Assembly: GCA_964606405.1 (NCBI GenBank) | Contig: CAZSGH010000005.1 | Span: 13,511-77,510, forward strand | From: GCA-002282575 sp964606405 | GTDB taxonomy: Bacteria > Pseudomonadota > Gammaproteobacteria > Thiomicrospirales > Thiomicrospiraceae | Reading direction: 5' to 3' | DNA: 64,000 nucleotides | Shown here: positions 29,151 through 37,903 of the stretch, one piece after another | Layout: every line of letters begins with the position of its first letter | Numbering within the stretch: position 1 is the stretch's first letter | Notes under the pieces: generated by a model | The model's database searches: none | Seen by the model: the letters and a program-made list of their open reading frames with translations, nothing else | What the model was told of the DNA's origin: nothing | Translations under genes and position numbers: made by a program

Positions 29151-29709
29151 ATAGCCATCGAGTCAGTAAGTTGCGTTTGCCAGCATCAATTTCGGCTGCT
29201 TTTTTAGCCGCATCTTCAGCTTCAGCTTGTAATTTAGCGCGATACTCTTTTCGGAAGGCAAGCACTTCACCCCAAGCTGCAAAGGCGGCTTCGTTATTGG
29301 CGTAGCCGTTCATTTTCTGCACCAAGGGTTGTACACAATAATGCCCTAATGTTGGGTGGTAATTGATATGTACGGTATGCGGTTGTCCATCGATGGTTAG
29401 TGTCATTAGTGAACCGATAACCACGTAGGGCGCATTCTGGCGCGCATCGGCTTGCCAGTCGGCAGGAATGGCAATGTCATTGGGGGCGCTCAAGGGGATG
29501 TAAATTTTAGTCAACATCCAGGGTGTGAGTAATACACCCATTGCCCAGTTATCTTTGACATGCCAGCCACGCACCTCGACTTTAAGCTGATGGTTAATGC
29601 CCATCATGGCATCGGCGAAATCATCGTTGTAAAGCTGTGCAAAGGTGCTTTCGAGTAACGCAGGCAACGCTTCTGTTTCGAGTGCATCAATTAATTGCCA
29701 GTCACTCAT
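29149..29709 (-). CDS. HybE-like assembly protein in molybdoenzyme operon
   Basis: 186 residues. The central part (GINHQLKVEVRGWH, MGVLLTPWMLTKIYIPL) resembles the HybE/HupJ family, which assists the maturation or export of [NiFe] hydrogenases. No hydrogenase genes are near; the gene is last in the operon for a Tat-exported molybdoenzyme and overlaps the TorD-like chaperone gene (ATGA at 29706-29709). It may therefore be a co-chaperone for that enzyme. The C-terminal 40 residues are charged and helical. The assignment is by pattern only. Confidence 0.6.
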   Translation of the reverse strand: MSDWQLIDALETEALPALLESTFAQLYNDDFADAMMGINHQLKVEVRGWHVKDNWAMGVLLTPWMLTKIYIPLSAPNDIAIPADWQADARQNAPYVVIGSLMTLTIDGQPHTVHINYHPTLGHYCVQPLVQKMNGYANNEAAFAAWGEVLAFRKEYRAKLQAEAEDAAKKAAEIDAGKRNLLTRWL

Positions 29710-30218
29710 GCGCTAAACAACACTTCTAGGCGTTTAGCCCAGTCTTTATACAGCAACAACTCGGCATGAATACGTACAGCCGTGGTGAACTTAGGAATCC
29801 ACGCATTCATATCGGATAAGACTTCGTGCATGAGCTCTTCTTGCTCACGGTGGTGCTCAATTAAGAAAGCCAAAAATTGCAATTCTGTTCCTAAAAAATC
29901 GGCAGGCAAATCGGTTTCAACGGTAAAACCGGCCATTTGATAATAGTCGTTCACACGCATAACCGCTTCGCCCATCATTTGACCTTCCATCCAAACCGAT
30001 TCAAAGGGCATGCAATGGGTTTTTGGATGTCCGCTAACAAATAACCCCGTGTGTTCAGCTTGCCAATTGGCTAAGGGTGTACTGCGGAGTTGTTCGAGCG
30101 CTTGTGCAGATAGCCACGGCAGTTGAGGCGCTAACTCTTCGATCGCTGCGAGTGAGTCTTCGCAAGGTTCGGCTAATAAGCCAGAGAGTAAGTTTAATTC
30201 TTGTACGGATTCAGACAT
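29706..30218 (-). CDS. TorD/DmsD-family molybdoenzyme chaperone
   Basis: 170 residues. All-helical chaperone that holds the catalytic subunit until cofactor insertion and Tat export. Family features: the PFESVWMEGQMMGE segment, DYYQMAGF and LPADFLGTELQFLAFL. The client is most likely the 932-residue subunit of the same operon. A family C repeat of about 150 bp separates it from the upstream membrane-subunit gene, which may lower or separate its expression. Confidence 0.85.
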   Translation of the reverse strand: MSESVQELNLLSGLLAEPCEDSLAAIEELAPQLPWLSAQALEQLRSTPLANWQAEHTGLFVSGHPKTHCMPFESVWMEGQMMGEAVMRVNDYYQMAGFTVETDLPADFLGTELQFLAFLIEHHREQEELMHEVLSDMNAWIPKFTTAVRIHAELLLYKDWAKRLEVLFSA

Positions 30219-30240
30219 GTTTTTGTTCCTTTAATAAAGG

Positions 30241-30388
30241 GCGCTTCTAAAATTCCAACGGGTTGGAGCTCTGGAGGAAGGAGGTGTTGAAAATAGCATG
30301 TAATCTATTGATTAAATCCCTTCCTTCAGCCAAAAAAACTTGGAAAGTCTAAAAACAAGCGAAGCGAGGTTTTTAGATGCTCCCTAAA
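30241..30388 (+). repeat. Family C repeat, copy 3
   Basis: GCGCTTCTAAAATTCCAACG, GGTTGGAGCTCTGGAGGAAG, AATAGCATGTAATCTATTGA, TTAAATCCCTTCCTTCAGCC, then TCTAAAAAC-AAGCGAAGCGAG-GTTTTTAGA. The most complete copy, inside the molybdoenzyme operon. Confidence 0.8.
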
Positions 30389-30445
30389 ACAATGCCCAGC
30401 TTAGCTGGGCATGTTAATGATGTCGCTATTCTACACGATGTCGAC

Positions 30446-31372
30446 TTACCAAGGGTATTCGTAAATACCAGAAGCGAGCATGTAGTGACGCAATAAATAA
30501 CCACCGATCAGGACCATGACGGCAGCACTAACAGTCGCTACAGCGCCACCTTTAATGCGACCGGTCAGTGCAGCTAATTCGATGAAGAAAGGTACAATCA
30601 AACCGATGACCACAAAGCCCCATACCCAGCCAGCGCTACCCCATAGTAACTGATGACTGACATAACCACCTTCTGATCCCGATAATAAGTAGTTGAAGAA
30701 ACCAAACACAATGATGATTTCAGCACCAATTAACCACGCATCTGTTTTCTCGAAGAAGTGGCGCAATTCATGATCGTGTTCATTCTTAAGAATGGTGTAT
30801 TGCACAATTAACAAGGTTGCAATCGCCGTCGAGGTTGCTGATACGGTGAACAACACAGGAATACCAGGGTTATGCCACAAAGCAACCGCAGGGAATGACT
30901 GTAATAGTAAGCCCGTGTATACCGCTGTTAAAATGCCGTTAACCGCTGTAAACCAACCAATGGCTTTATGGTGCTTGGTACACAAGCCCTTAAACCACTG
31001 GTAAATACCCCAGTTCTCAAAAATAGGCATATTTTTGGTGAGTGGTAGTGTGTACCAGAAGGCGCCAATCATGGCGAAAATGATAAACCACGTACCCCAC
31101 GCAATCCATGCATCTGGCTTGTAGAACACGCCAACGAGTACGCGCCATACCGATAGATGGTTTAGCAAGTGATAGAACAGCATGGCAGAGCCAACACCGA
31201 GCATAATCAAACCGATCCAGTTACCCCACCAAGCCAGTTTGCTGTTGTCGCTACCGCCCGTTTTAAAAATGTGAGTGAAGATCGATACGGCCATCACCAT
31301 GGCACCCATACCACCTAAAAATAGGTAGACGGCAACCAGCCAGTTCCATTGTTCTTGAATAGCATAAGTCAT
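30446..31372 (-). CDS. NrfD/PsrC-type membrane quinone-interacting subunit
   Basis: 308 residues with about eight TM helices. NrfD/PsrC proteins anchor periplasmic molybdoenzyme complexes and exchange electrons with the quinone pool. Typical features: WNWLVAVYLFLGGMGAMVMA at the N-terminus, and a middle region NPGIPVLFTVSATSTAIATL. Lies 2 bp after the Fe-S subunit gene. Without haem ligands, it would pass electrons between Fe-S clusters and menaquinone or ubiquinone. Confidence 0.9.
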   Translation of the reverse strand: MTYAIQEQWNWLVAVYLFLGGMGAMVMAVSIFTHIFKTGGSDNSKLAWWGNWIGLIMLGVGSAMLFYHLLNHLSVWRVLVGVFYKPDAWIAWGTWFIIFAMIGAFWYTLPLTKNMPIFENWGIYQWFKGLCTKHHKAIGWFTAVNGILTAVYTGLLLQSFPAVALWHNPGIPVLFTVSATSTAIATLLIVQYTILKNEHDHELRHFFEKTDAWLIGAEIIIVFGFFNYLLSGSEGGYVSHQLLWGSAGWVWGFVVIGLIVPFFIELAALTGRIKGGAVATVSAAVMVLIGGYLLRHYMLASGIYEYPW

Positions 31373-31374
31373 GA

Positions 31375-32100
31375 TTATGCCTCCTTGCTTAAGTCAGTGA
31401 ATTGGGCAGAAACGTCGCTTGCATCTGCGTGCTTAGCATGTGCATCGTGTGGTTTTCTGGCATCCGTATCACGAAGGTAGTGAATTTGTTGCTTATGCAC
31501 AGGAATGTAATACACATTCGGACGTGTACCTAAATGCGGTAACAAAGGTTGCGCCAAGCCACTCTTCACGATTTTCGTTACCTTGTCATTCGGGTTGTCT
31601 AAATCGCCAAACATACGCGAGTTACCCACACAAGTCTCAACACAGGCAGGTAAACGACCCACTTCGACACGATCACGACAGAAGTTACACTTGTCGACAG
31701 AGGGGCGTGTTTTTTTCAGCATGTCTTCGCCAAACACCGCTTTTTTCTCGGTGTTTTCTTCGTAATGAATGCCATAGCGTGCATCATAAGGGCAGGCGAG
31801 GGTACAAGCCTGACAACCCATACAGACTTCATCATTCACATCGACGATACCGTCGGCTGTTTGATAGGTTGCGCCTGTCGGACACACAGTCACGCAAGGT
31901 GGGTTACTACAGTGATTACACAGGCGCGGAAAGAAGAGACGACCCGCTGTGTCGTCGCTATTGCCTTTGGCAATATCTTCCACGGTTGTGCGCCATTTAC
32001 CTGCCCAAAACGGGGTTTGGTTTTCGATTGCACAAGCTGCCATGCAGGCATTACATCCCGTACACGCGTTTAGGTCGACGACCATTGCATATCTAGCCAT
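31375..32100 (-). CDS. Four-cluster [4Fe-4S] electron-transfer subunit (PsrB/PhsB/DmsB type)
   Basis: 241 residues. Ferredoxin-like motifs: CTGCNACMAAC, CNHCSNPPCVTVC, CMGCQACTLACP, and CNFCRDRVEVGRLPAC, enough for four [4Fe-4S] clusters. No signal peptide, so it probably crosses the membrane with the Tat-bearing catalytic subunit. The tail is rich in His, Asp and Ala. Lies 13 bp after the catalytic gene and 2 bp before the membrane-subunit gene. Confidence 0.93.
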   Translation of the reverse strand: MARYAMVVDLNACTGCNACMAACAIENQTPFWAGKWRTTVEDIAKGNSDDTAGRLFFPRLCNHCSNPPCVTVCPTGATYQTADGIVDVNDEVCMGCQACTLACPYDARYGIHYEENTEKKAVFGEDMLKKTRPSVDKCNFCRDRVEVGRLPACVETCVGNSRMFGDLDNPNDKVTKIVKSGLAQPLLPHLGTRPNVYYIPVHKQQIHYLRDTDARKPHDAHAKHADASDVSAQFTDLSKEA

Positions 32101-32113
32101 GAGTCATCCCTCC

Positions 32114-34912
32114 TTATACTTTTTCAATTTTGATGGTGAATTCTTGCGAGCGGAATCCAGCAACAACAGGATCGATTTTGTAGCCGATCAATTTGTTAAT
32201 GGCGCTACCAAAACCAGCAGCACGTGTTAACGCTTTGTTTTCTGAACCGAAAGACGAGTACATAAAGGCTGTCTCTGGTTGAATTTGATGCGTCACGTGA
32301 GCTTTACCTGTAATAAACAGGGTAGGCGTTTCTAGGTTAGTGATTTTAATCTTGTCACCATTTTTGATGCCTAGGGCTTCTGCACGCGCCGTGTTAATCC
32401 AAATGCCGGTAAAAATATCTTCTTTGAAGACGTTAATGGCATGGAGTACAGGGTTATTGGCGTTGGTTGAACCGTGCGATACCGTTGGTGTTTTACCATA
32501 AGTAAAGTAGAACTCATCACCACTCAGTTTGGTGGCATCAGGACGCTTGTTACCTTTCATGCCAGACGGTAAATGGGTCGCCAATACGCTGAAGTTTGGT
32601 GCGCGCGTTTTACCATCAACGCGTAAGCTATCGTAGAAGCTCGAATAAAGCTCTAGACGTCCGGACTTTGTCGGTACAGGTAACTTGCGTGGCATCGCAT
32701 AGCTATCTAATAAGTGTTCCATATTGTCCACTTCGTAGATGCCTTTTTCACGTAATACCTTTTCCAACTCCTCTGGCGTGGTATTGACTGCTTTTGCCAT
32801 GCCACCCATGCTCATTTTGCGATAAGCCGCAGTATAAGGATCTGGGTGGTTTTCTGCTTGGAACTTAGCAACCAGCTCTTTGGCTTTGGCTGCTGATGGA
32901 CCAACCACCTCTTCAATGCTCTTAAAGTACTGCTCAACGCCATCTTTTCCTGAGAAAATTTCAGTTAAACGGAAGAATACATCGGTCGCTTCTCTGGTGT
33001 CATATAAAGAATCAATGGCTTTGAAGCGTGTGGTGACGCTCAAGTCCGGGCTGATACCATTGTTACCAACGATGGTTTCATCACGTTCTAGGTAGGTGGT
33101 ATCTGGCAAAATAACGTCAGCATAGGCTGTCGTATCTGATGGCAGTACGTCTGTTACGACAACTAACTCGACCTTGTCACTGCTAAGCATGTCCTTCCAA
33201 CGACCTTCTGGGAAGTAATGGTGCACAGGGTTAGCACCAACAGAGAAGAATGCTTTGGTTAGGTAGGGTTTGCCTTCGTGCATGAGTTTGCCGTCAACAG
33301 ACTCGTACAAGCCTGCGTCAACCATGAATGGCACACTGACGTACGGACGACCCGCAGCCTTCTCCTGATTGGCAAACGCAAAGCTCCACGCAGGATAACC
33401 ATGACCAAAGTTTTTGCCATCAGCAAACAAATCAACCATCACTTGCCAGCCTGGTAAGCCAGTCATATTGACCAATGGCTTAGCTGGAATCGTGCCTTTA
33501 AGTTTAGCTTCGTGCATCTTGATGGCTGTTTTGCGGAACTTCGCTGAGTTAACCCAGCCGCCCATGGTGTCGATACCACCAACCAATGTTTGTAGCGTAG
33601 CTTGTGCACGACGGAGCATCTGAATATTACTGTAACGAGCGCCCATCCAACCTGGATCAACAATCGCAGGCTTGATGTGCGTGAACTCATAAGCGGTGCG
33701 AACAATGACATCGGCTGGAATGGTGGTGCTGAGTTCAGCCCATTCTGGTGTGCAGTGATCAATTTCTGCCAATTGAGATTCGAATACGGTAGAAACATTC
33801 TTGCCATTAACGACTGTACCTTTAGGTAGACGTAACGCAGGAATGATTTTATTGCCGGCGGCATCGAACTCGTTGCTATTGGTATAAGCTGGAACAGCTT
33901 TAACCGATTTGGTAATTTCGTCCCATACTAATGGCTGACCTTTTTCATTCACGATAGGACGCCATTCATCACCATCTTTGTACAACATAAATGGCATATC
34001 GGTATGATGTTGGCAGAATTCTTTTTCGTAATAGTCTTTGCTCATGATTTCACGAATCATGGCCAGTACGAAATCTAAGTCGGTACCTGGACGAATACGA
34101 ATCCACTCATCGGCTTTAGCAACCGTTTCTGATAAACGTGGATCTAGCGCGACAATTTTCGCACCACGTTGCTTGGCTTCTGTAACTTGAACAACACGTG
34201 GGACGTTAACCGCTGCGATTGAAGAGTTGTTGATAATTAACAGAATGTAGCGTGCGTTGTCGTAGTTAGGTAGGATCTCACCGTGTGGCTTGAAGTTGCC
34301 TGTGACTGAGTCCGTGCCTAATTCGCCTGTTGTGACACAGTGCTGCATGGGAGAAGCAATAAAGTTGGGCATTTTATTGGCATGAGAAAACGCCATTAAC
34401 CCGTTTAGGTTGAATACACAGGTACTCCAGCCACCGATGATGGTCCATTCCCATGGGTTGATGCCTTTAGATTTTTTAGCGATGTATTCGTAGGCTTCTT
34501 CCCATGTTGCTTTGCGAAATTTCATTTCGCCGCGTTTTGAGCCTTCAATACGGATGAGCGGTGTCTTAATGCGATCAGTATCATAGGTTTGGAAAATGCC
34601 AGACTGACCACGCGCACACAAGCGACCACGATTCAATTTAGAAATTGGGTTGCCTTCAAGCTTAACCATGCGCGATTGCTTGCCATCAGTGAGGGTGCGA
34701 ACTTCAACGTTACACAGTCCTGAGCAGAAGTTACAAATTGTAAATGAAATTTTTTCTTTCATCTGACCGCGCTTTTTAGCGGCAAATTTAAGGTCAGATA
34801 AAGACGGTAATCCTGCATTGGCAATTTGGCTGCCAACGATGCCGCTAAGACCAACAGCCGCAGAACCTTTTAAGAATGTTCGACGTGTCAGTTTTGGAAA
34901 GGACCAAGCCAT
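32114..34912 (-). CDS. Tat-exported molybdopterin oxidoreductase (PsrA/PhsA/TtrA-like)
   Basis: 932 residues. Tat signal TRRTFLKGSAAVG (RR at 10-11), then the N-terminal [4Fe-4S] motif CNFCSGLC...GRLCARG. The region ASPMQHCVTTGELG may hold the Mo-ligand Cys, as in PsrA/PhsA enzymes. GWMGARYSN and VILPDTTYLERDE are family patterns. Could be a polysulfide, thiosulfate or tetrathionate reductase, or a sulfur-compound oxidase running the reverse way. The Tat signal argues against cytoplasmic sulfite dehydrogenase SoeA. A periplasmic arsenite oxidase (ArxA) is an alternative. First gene of the operon, preceded by AGGGGT and an FNR-like site. Confidence 0.88.
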   Translation of the reverse strand: MAWSFPKLTRRTFLKGSAAVGLSGIVGSQIANAGLPSLSDLKFAAKKRGQMKEKISFTICNFCSGLCNVEVRTLTDGKQSRMVKLEGNPISKLNRGRLCARGQSGIFQTYDTDRIKTPLIRIEGSKRGEMKFRKATWEEAYEYIAKKSKGINPWEWTIIGGWSTCVFNLNGLMAFSHANKMPNFIASPMQHCVTTGELGTDSVTGNFKPHGEILPNYDNARYILLIINNSSIAAVNVPRVVQVTEAKQRGAKIVALDPRLSETVAKADEWIRIRPGTDLDFVLAMIREIMSKDYYEKEFCQHHTDMPFMLYKDGDEWRPIVNEKGQPLVWDEITKSVKAVPAYTNSNEFDAAGNKIIPALRLPKGTVVNGKNVSTVFESQLAEIDHCTPEWAELSTTIPADVIVRTAYEFTHIKPAIVDPGWMGARYSNIQMLRRAQATLQTLVGGIDTMGGWVNSAKFRKTAIKMHEAKLKGTIPAKPLVNMTGLPGWQVMVDLFADGKNFGHGYPAWSFAFANQEKAAGRPYVSVPFMVDAGLYESVDGKLMHEGKPYLTKAFFSVGANPVHHYFPEGRWKDMLSSDKVELVVVTDVLPSDTTAYADVILPDTTYLERDETIVGNNGISPDLSVTTRFKAIDSLYDTREATDVFFRLTEIFSGKDGVEQYFKSIEEVVGPSAAKAKELVAKFQAENHPDPYTAAYRKMSMGGMAKAVNTTPEELEKVLREKGIYEVDNMEHLLDSYAMPRKLPVPTKSGRLELYSSFYDSLRVDGKTRAPNFSVLATHLPSGMKGNKRPDATKLSGDEFYFTYGKTPTVSHGSTNANNPVLHAINVFKEDIFTGIWINTARAEALGIKNGDKIKITNLETPTLFITGKAHVTHQIQPETAFMYSSFGSENKALTRAAGFGSAINKLIGYKIDPVVAGFRSQEFTIKIEKV

Positions 34913-34998
34913 GGTGCTACCCCTGATATGTAGTGAAATTAAGTCGATTACTACTCTATCAAAAAGACTATATCAGAGGGTTATTAACCACTGCTTTA

Positions 34999-35012
34999 TT
35001 GATGTGGATTAA
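34999..35012 (-). promoter_or_regulatory. FNR/Anr-like site upstream of the molybdoenzyme operon
   Basis: TTGAT-GTGG-ATTAA fits TTGATnnnnATCAA at 9 of 10 positions. A TATAGT -10 on the minus strand (34967-34972) places the site about 45 bp before the likely start, near an activating position. Confidence 0.5.
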
Positions 35013-35107
35013 GAAAAAATATTAATGATTTATGGGGTTATAGAATAAGTTTATTGGAAGTCATTTCAAAATTTAAGGAAGCGTCTGAAAAACACCAAGA
35101 AACCCAG

Positions 35108-35147
35108 AGGCTCTAAAAACGCGCTTCGTTTTTAGAGGTCGTTTTTT
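35108..35147. terminator. Hairpin with T run
   Basis: CTCTAAAAACG-CGCTT-CGTTTTTAGAG then GTCGTTTTTT, between moaC and the molybdoenzyme operon. The stem matches the end hairpin of family C repeats, so it may be a repeat remnant that works as a terminator. Confidence 0.6.
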
Positions 35148-35148
35148 C

Positions 35149-35637
35149 TTAATTGGCTTGCCAATGACCTGATTTTCCACCTTTCTTTTCCAACAGTTTG
35201 ACATCTGAAATGGTCATGCCTCGATCAATGGCTTTTGCCATGTCATATACCGTTAAGGCGGCAACACTGGCAGCGGTGAGCGCTTCCATTTCAATGCCTG
35301 TTTGTCCGTTGACGCGGCAGGTCGCTAAAATTTCAATTGCCGACCGATCGGCGTGTGGGATTAAATCCACGGTGACCTTAGTAATCATTAATGGATGACA
35401 TAAAGGAATCAGTTCCCAAGTGCGTTTGGCGGCTTGAATACCCGCAATACGCGCGGTAGCTAATACATCGCCTTTTTTGAGCTGTGCTGACAAGATCGCC
35501 TCTAGCGTCGTTGGTTGCATGCTAATCCATGCTTGTGCCGTTGCTTCTCGCTGTGTGATGGCTTTATCGCCAACATCGACCATATGTGCTTCACCAGTGG
35601 CGGTAAGGTGGGTGAGTCCGTTATTTTCTGTTGTCAT
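35149..35637 (-). CDS. moaC: Cyclic pyranopterin monophosphate synthase MoaC
   Basis: 162 residues from the ATG at 35637. Converts the MoaA product to cyclic pyranopterin monophosphate, step one of molybdopterin synthesis. Typical motifs: MVDVGDKAITQREATA, KRTWELIPLCHPL, GQTGIEMEALTAASVAALTVYDM. Family length is about 160, which supports this start over the TTG at 35664. Last gene of the Moco cluster; separated from moeA by a family C repeat. Confidence 0.95.
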   Translation of the reverse strand: MTTENNGLTHLTATGEAHMVDVGDKAITQREATAQAWISMQPTTLEAILSAQLKKGDVLATARIAGIQAAKRTWELIPLCHPLMITKVTVDLIPHADRSAIEILATCRVNGQTGIEMEALTAASVAALTVYDMAKAIDRGMTISDVKLLEKKGGKSGHWQAN

Positions 35638-35656
35638 AATATTGAGAACCTTTATA

Positions 35657-35795
35657 AAGCTCAAGGGAAGGGGGACAGGGGGAAGGGGTTGGTAAAAAAC
35701 CTGTAATAGATTACTTTTATCCCCTTCCTCCAGCTAAAAAAATAAAAGTTAGGAGGTCTGAAAAAAGGCGAAAGCCGTATTTTTCAGATATTCCT
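35657..35795 (+). repeat. Family C repeat, copy 4
   Basis: GGGGGAAGGGGTTGG, CCTGTAATAGATTACTT, TCCCCTTCCTCCAGC, GTTAGGAGGTCTGAAAAAAG, GCGAAAGCCGTATTTTTCAG. Sits between moeA and moaC. Confidence 0.75.
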
Positions 35796-35798
35796 AAC

Positions 35799-37010
35799 TT
35801 ACTGTCTAAATTGACTAAAGGGAATAAACGCAACGCGGTCACCAGGTTTAATGCTTGTGCCTTCTTGCACTTGGATAAAACCTTCTGCCCATACCGTTGA
35901 TGCTAATACTGCAGAACCTTGGTTAGGGTAAATCTGTGCCACGCGTTGTCCAAGCTGAGTGATTAAACGTGCGCGTAAATACTCACGACGCTCACCAGCA
36001 GTAAAACTAAAGTCGGCTGTCACCGGTTCAGCTTGGATTGCCATGTCGGGAAGTCCCTGTAAGCGGCGCAAGGCTGGCAATGCAAACAGGTGAAAACAGG
36101 TAAACGCAGCGACAGGGTTGCCTGGCAGTCCAAAAAATGGCGTTTCTAATACGCGACCGAAGGTAAAAGGTTTGCCAGGTTTCATGCGCACGCGCCAAGA
36201 GTCAATATGTCCTAACTGGTTAACCGCGTCACGAACATGATCTTCTTCGCCGACAGAAACGCCGCCTGTACTGATAATGGCATCGAAGTCGGCAGCGTCG
36301 CGTAGGCGATTAACCGTATCGCTCAGAGTATCTGCGACAACGCCCATGCTAACGACATTAAACCCATGCGCACGTAGCAGGGATTCGAGTAAGTACAGGT
36401 TTGAGTTGTAAATTTGTCCCGAAGCCAGTGGGGTTCCTGGTTCAACTAATTCACTGCCAGTAACCAGTAGTGCAACCGATAGTGTGCGATAAACAGGCAG
36501 TTGAGCAATGCCCACACTCGCACAGAGTCCAATGGCGGCAGGTGAGAGTCGTGATCCAGCTTTGAGTAAGGTTTGACCAACTTGGATTTCTTCGCCCTTG
36601 TAGCGAATATGTTGCCCTGCTTTAAGGGGGATTGTTACACGAATGCCTTCTGGTATTGTTTCTGTCGCTTCTTGCATCACCACAGTATCAGTGCCTTCGG
36701 GTAGCATCGCACCAGTAAAAATACGCGCAGCTTGTCCTGTTTTAAGCGTCTCTGTTGGTGTCGAGCCAGCGGGGATGCGTTGTGTTACGGTAAAGGTTTG
36801 CCCAGCGCCAAGATCATCACCGATTGCTAGTGCATAGCCATCCATCATTGATAAGTTGGCAGGTGGTGACTCGATACTGCTCACCATGTTTTCAGATAAG
36901 ACACGCCAACTGGCAACACGCAACGAACAGTTTTCGCTTTGTACGCAAACCGTCAGTTGTGATAATAGATTTTCTTGAGCTTGTTCGACAGTAAGGAGTT
37001 GGCTATGCAT
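35799..37010 (-). CDS. moeA: Molybdopterin molybdenumtransferase MoeA
   Basis: 403 residues. Inserts molybdate into adenylated molybdopterin. Family features: MMDGYAL near residue 60, ARIFTGAMLPEGTDTVVMQE, the MoCF domain VALLVTGSELVEPGTPL and STGGVSVGEEDHV, and GLPGNPVAAFTCF. Start ATG at 37010. Supplies the Mo cofactor for SoxC and the PsrA-like enzyme next door. Flanked on both sides by family C repeats. Confidence 0.95.
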   Translation of the reverse strand: MHSQLLTVEQAQENLLSQLTVCVQSENCSLRVASWRVLSENMVSSIESPPANLSMMDGYALAIGDDLGAGQTFTVTQRIPAGSTPTETLKTGQAARIFTGAMLPEGTDTVVMQEATETIPEGIRVTIPLKAGQHIRYKGEEIQVGQTLLKAGSRLSPAAIGLCASVGIAQLPVYRTLSVALLVTGSELVEPGTPLASGQIYNSNLYLLESLLRAHGFNVVSMGVVADTLSDTVNRLRDAADFDAIISTGGVSVGEEDHVRDAVNQLGHIDSWRVRMKPGKPFTFGRVLETPFFGLPGNPVAAFTCFHLFALPALRRLQGLPDMAIQAEPVTADFSFTAGERREYLRARLITQLGQRVAQIYPNQGSAVLASTVWAEGFIQVQEGTSIKPGDRVAFIPFSQFRQ

Positions 37011-37098
37011 GAATAATGCTCTGCGTAGAAATAATATTTTGCATTATACGAGAGAATTAGGCGCAAAAACACTGTGGCAGCCTTAAAAAGCGCTAGAG

Positions 37099-37186
37099 TA
37101 CCTCTAGAAATTGAATGGCTTGGAGGTCAGGAAGAAGGGAGGGTGAGAATTCAGTTTTAACGCGTTGGGTTAAGACTTTTCTTGCT
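37099..37186 (+). repeat. Family C repeat, copy 5 (degenerate)
   Basis: ACCTCTAGAAATTGAATGG, CTTGGAGGTCAGGAAGAAGG, GAG, then ACGCGTTGGGTTAAGACTTT. The second arm is damaged. Between moaE and moeA. Confidence 0.55.
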
Positions 37187-37648
37187 CTATGCTTGCCAAC
37201 GTTTCAGGGCTTTTTCGTCGCTTTCACGGGCATCGACCCAGCGCGCGCCGTCGGGGGTGACTTCTTTTTTCCAAAAAGGCGCTTGCGATTTTAAATAGTC
37301 CATAATGAATTGGGCAGAGTCAAAGGCGGCATGACGATGTGCGCTAGCAGTGAGTACGAGAACAATTTGTTCCGTCGGTTGTAGCTCGCCCACACGATGA
37401 ATAATGGTAATGCCTTGAAGTGGCCAGCGAGTTTTTGCTTGTTCTGCAATGTCAGCTAGTGATTTTTCGGTCATTCCTGCGTAGTGCTCTAACGTCATGG
37501 TAGATATCTTGCTGCCTTCATTTAGGTCGCGAACTAAACCAACAAATGCCGCAATCGCACCGATAGCAGCATTACCTTGTTGTAATTGTTGCATTTGAGC
37601 ATTAACGTCAAAGTCTTCTGTTTGTACGGAAATATGAATAGGAATCAT
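37187..37648 (-). CDS. moaE: Molybdopterin synthase large subunit MoaE
   Basis: 153 residues from the ATG at 37648. Transfers sulfur from MoaD thiocarboxylate to the pterin precursor. Motifs: GAIAAFVGLVRDLNEG, LEHYAGMTEKSL, HRVGELQPTEQIVLVL, HRHAAFDSAQFIMDYLK and the catalytic FWKKEVTPDG. AGGTGG about ten bases upstream overlaps the end of moaD. A GTG at 37663 is a possible longer start. Confidence 0.94.
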   Translation of the reverse strand: MIPIHISVQTEDFDVNAQMQQLQQGNAAIGAIAAFVGLVRDLNEGSKISTMTLEHYAGMTEKSLADIAEQAKTRWPLQGITIIHRVGELQPTEQIVLVLTASAHRHAAFDSAQFIMDYLKSQAPFWKKEVTPDGARWVDARESDEKALKRWQA

Positions 37649-37655
37649 GATAGTA

Positions 37656-37901
37656 CTACCCACCTGTTACAGGTGGAAAGAAAGCCACTTCATCGTTTGC
37701 GCTTAGGGGTGTATTTCGTTTGGCTAATGATTGATTAACGGCAATTTGTAATCGCGTATTCTGGCGTAACTGTTCATCCCATGCTTGTCCACGTTGAGCG
37801 AGTAAGTCGAGTAGTTCTGATACGTTTAGCACAGGTTCGTTAATCGACTCATCAGCAAGACCTAAATTTTCGCGTAACGATGCAAAATATAAAACACGCA
37901 C
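37656..37901 (-). CDS. moaD: Molybdopterin synthase sulfur-carrier subunit MoaD
   Basis: 81 residues, ubiquitin-like fold, ending in the required Gly-Gly (FFPPVTGG) that is adenylated by MoeB and thiocarboxylated. VLYFASLRENLGLADE and ANDEVAFFPP are typical. Lies 2 bp after moaA and 7 bp before moaE. Confidence 0.94.
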   Translation of the reverse strand: MRVLYFASLRENLGLADESINEPVLNVSELLDLLAQRGQAWDEQLRQNTRLQIAVNQSLAKRNTPLSANDEVAFFPPVTGG

Positions 37902-37903
37902 CC

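Noticed and set aside
31440..32096. 218-residue frame antisense to the Fe-S subunit gene
   Set aside because: His/Cys/Arg-rich shadow caused by Cys codons on the other strand.
32114..34912. Sulfite dehydrogenase SoeA for the molybdoenzyme
   Set aside because: SoeA is cytoplasmic without a Tat signal; this protein has a clear TRRTFLKG motif.
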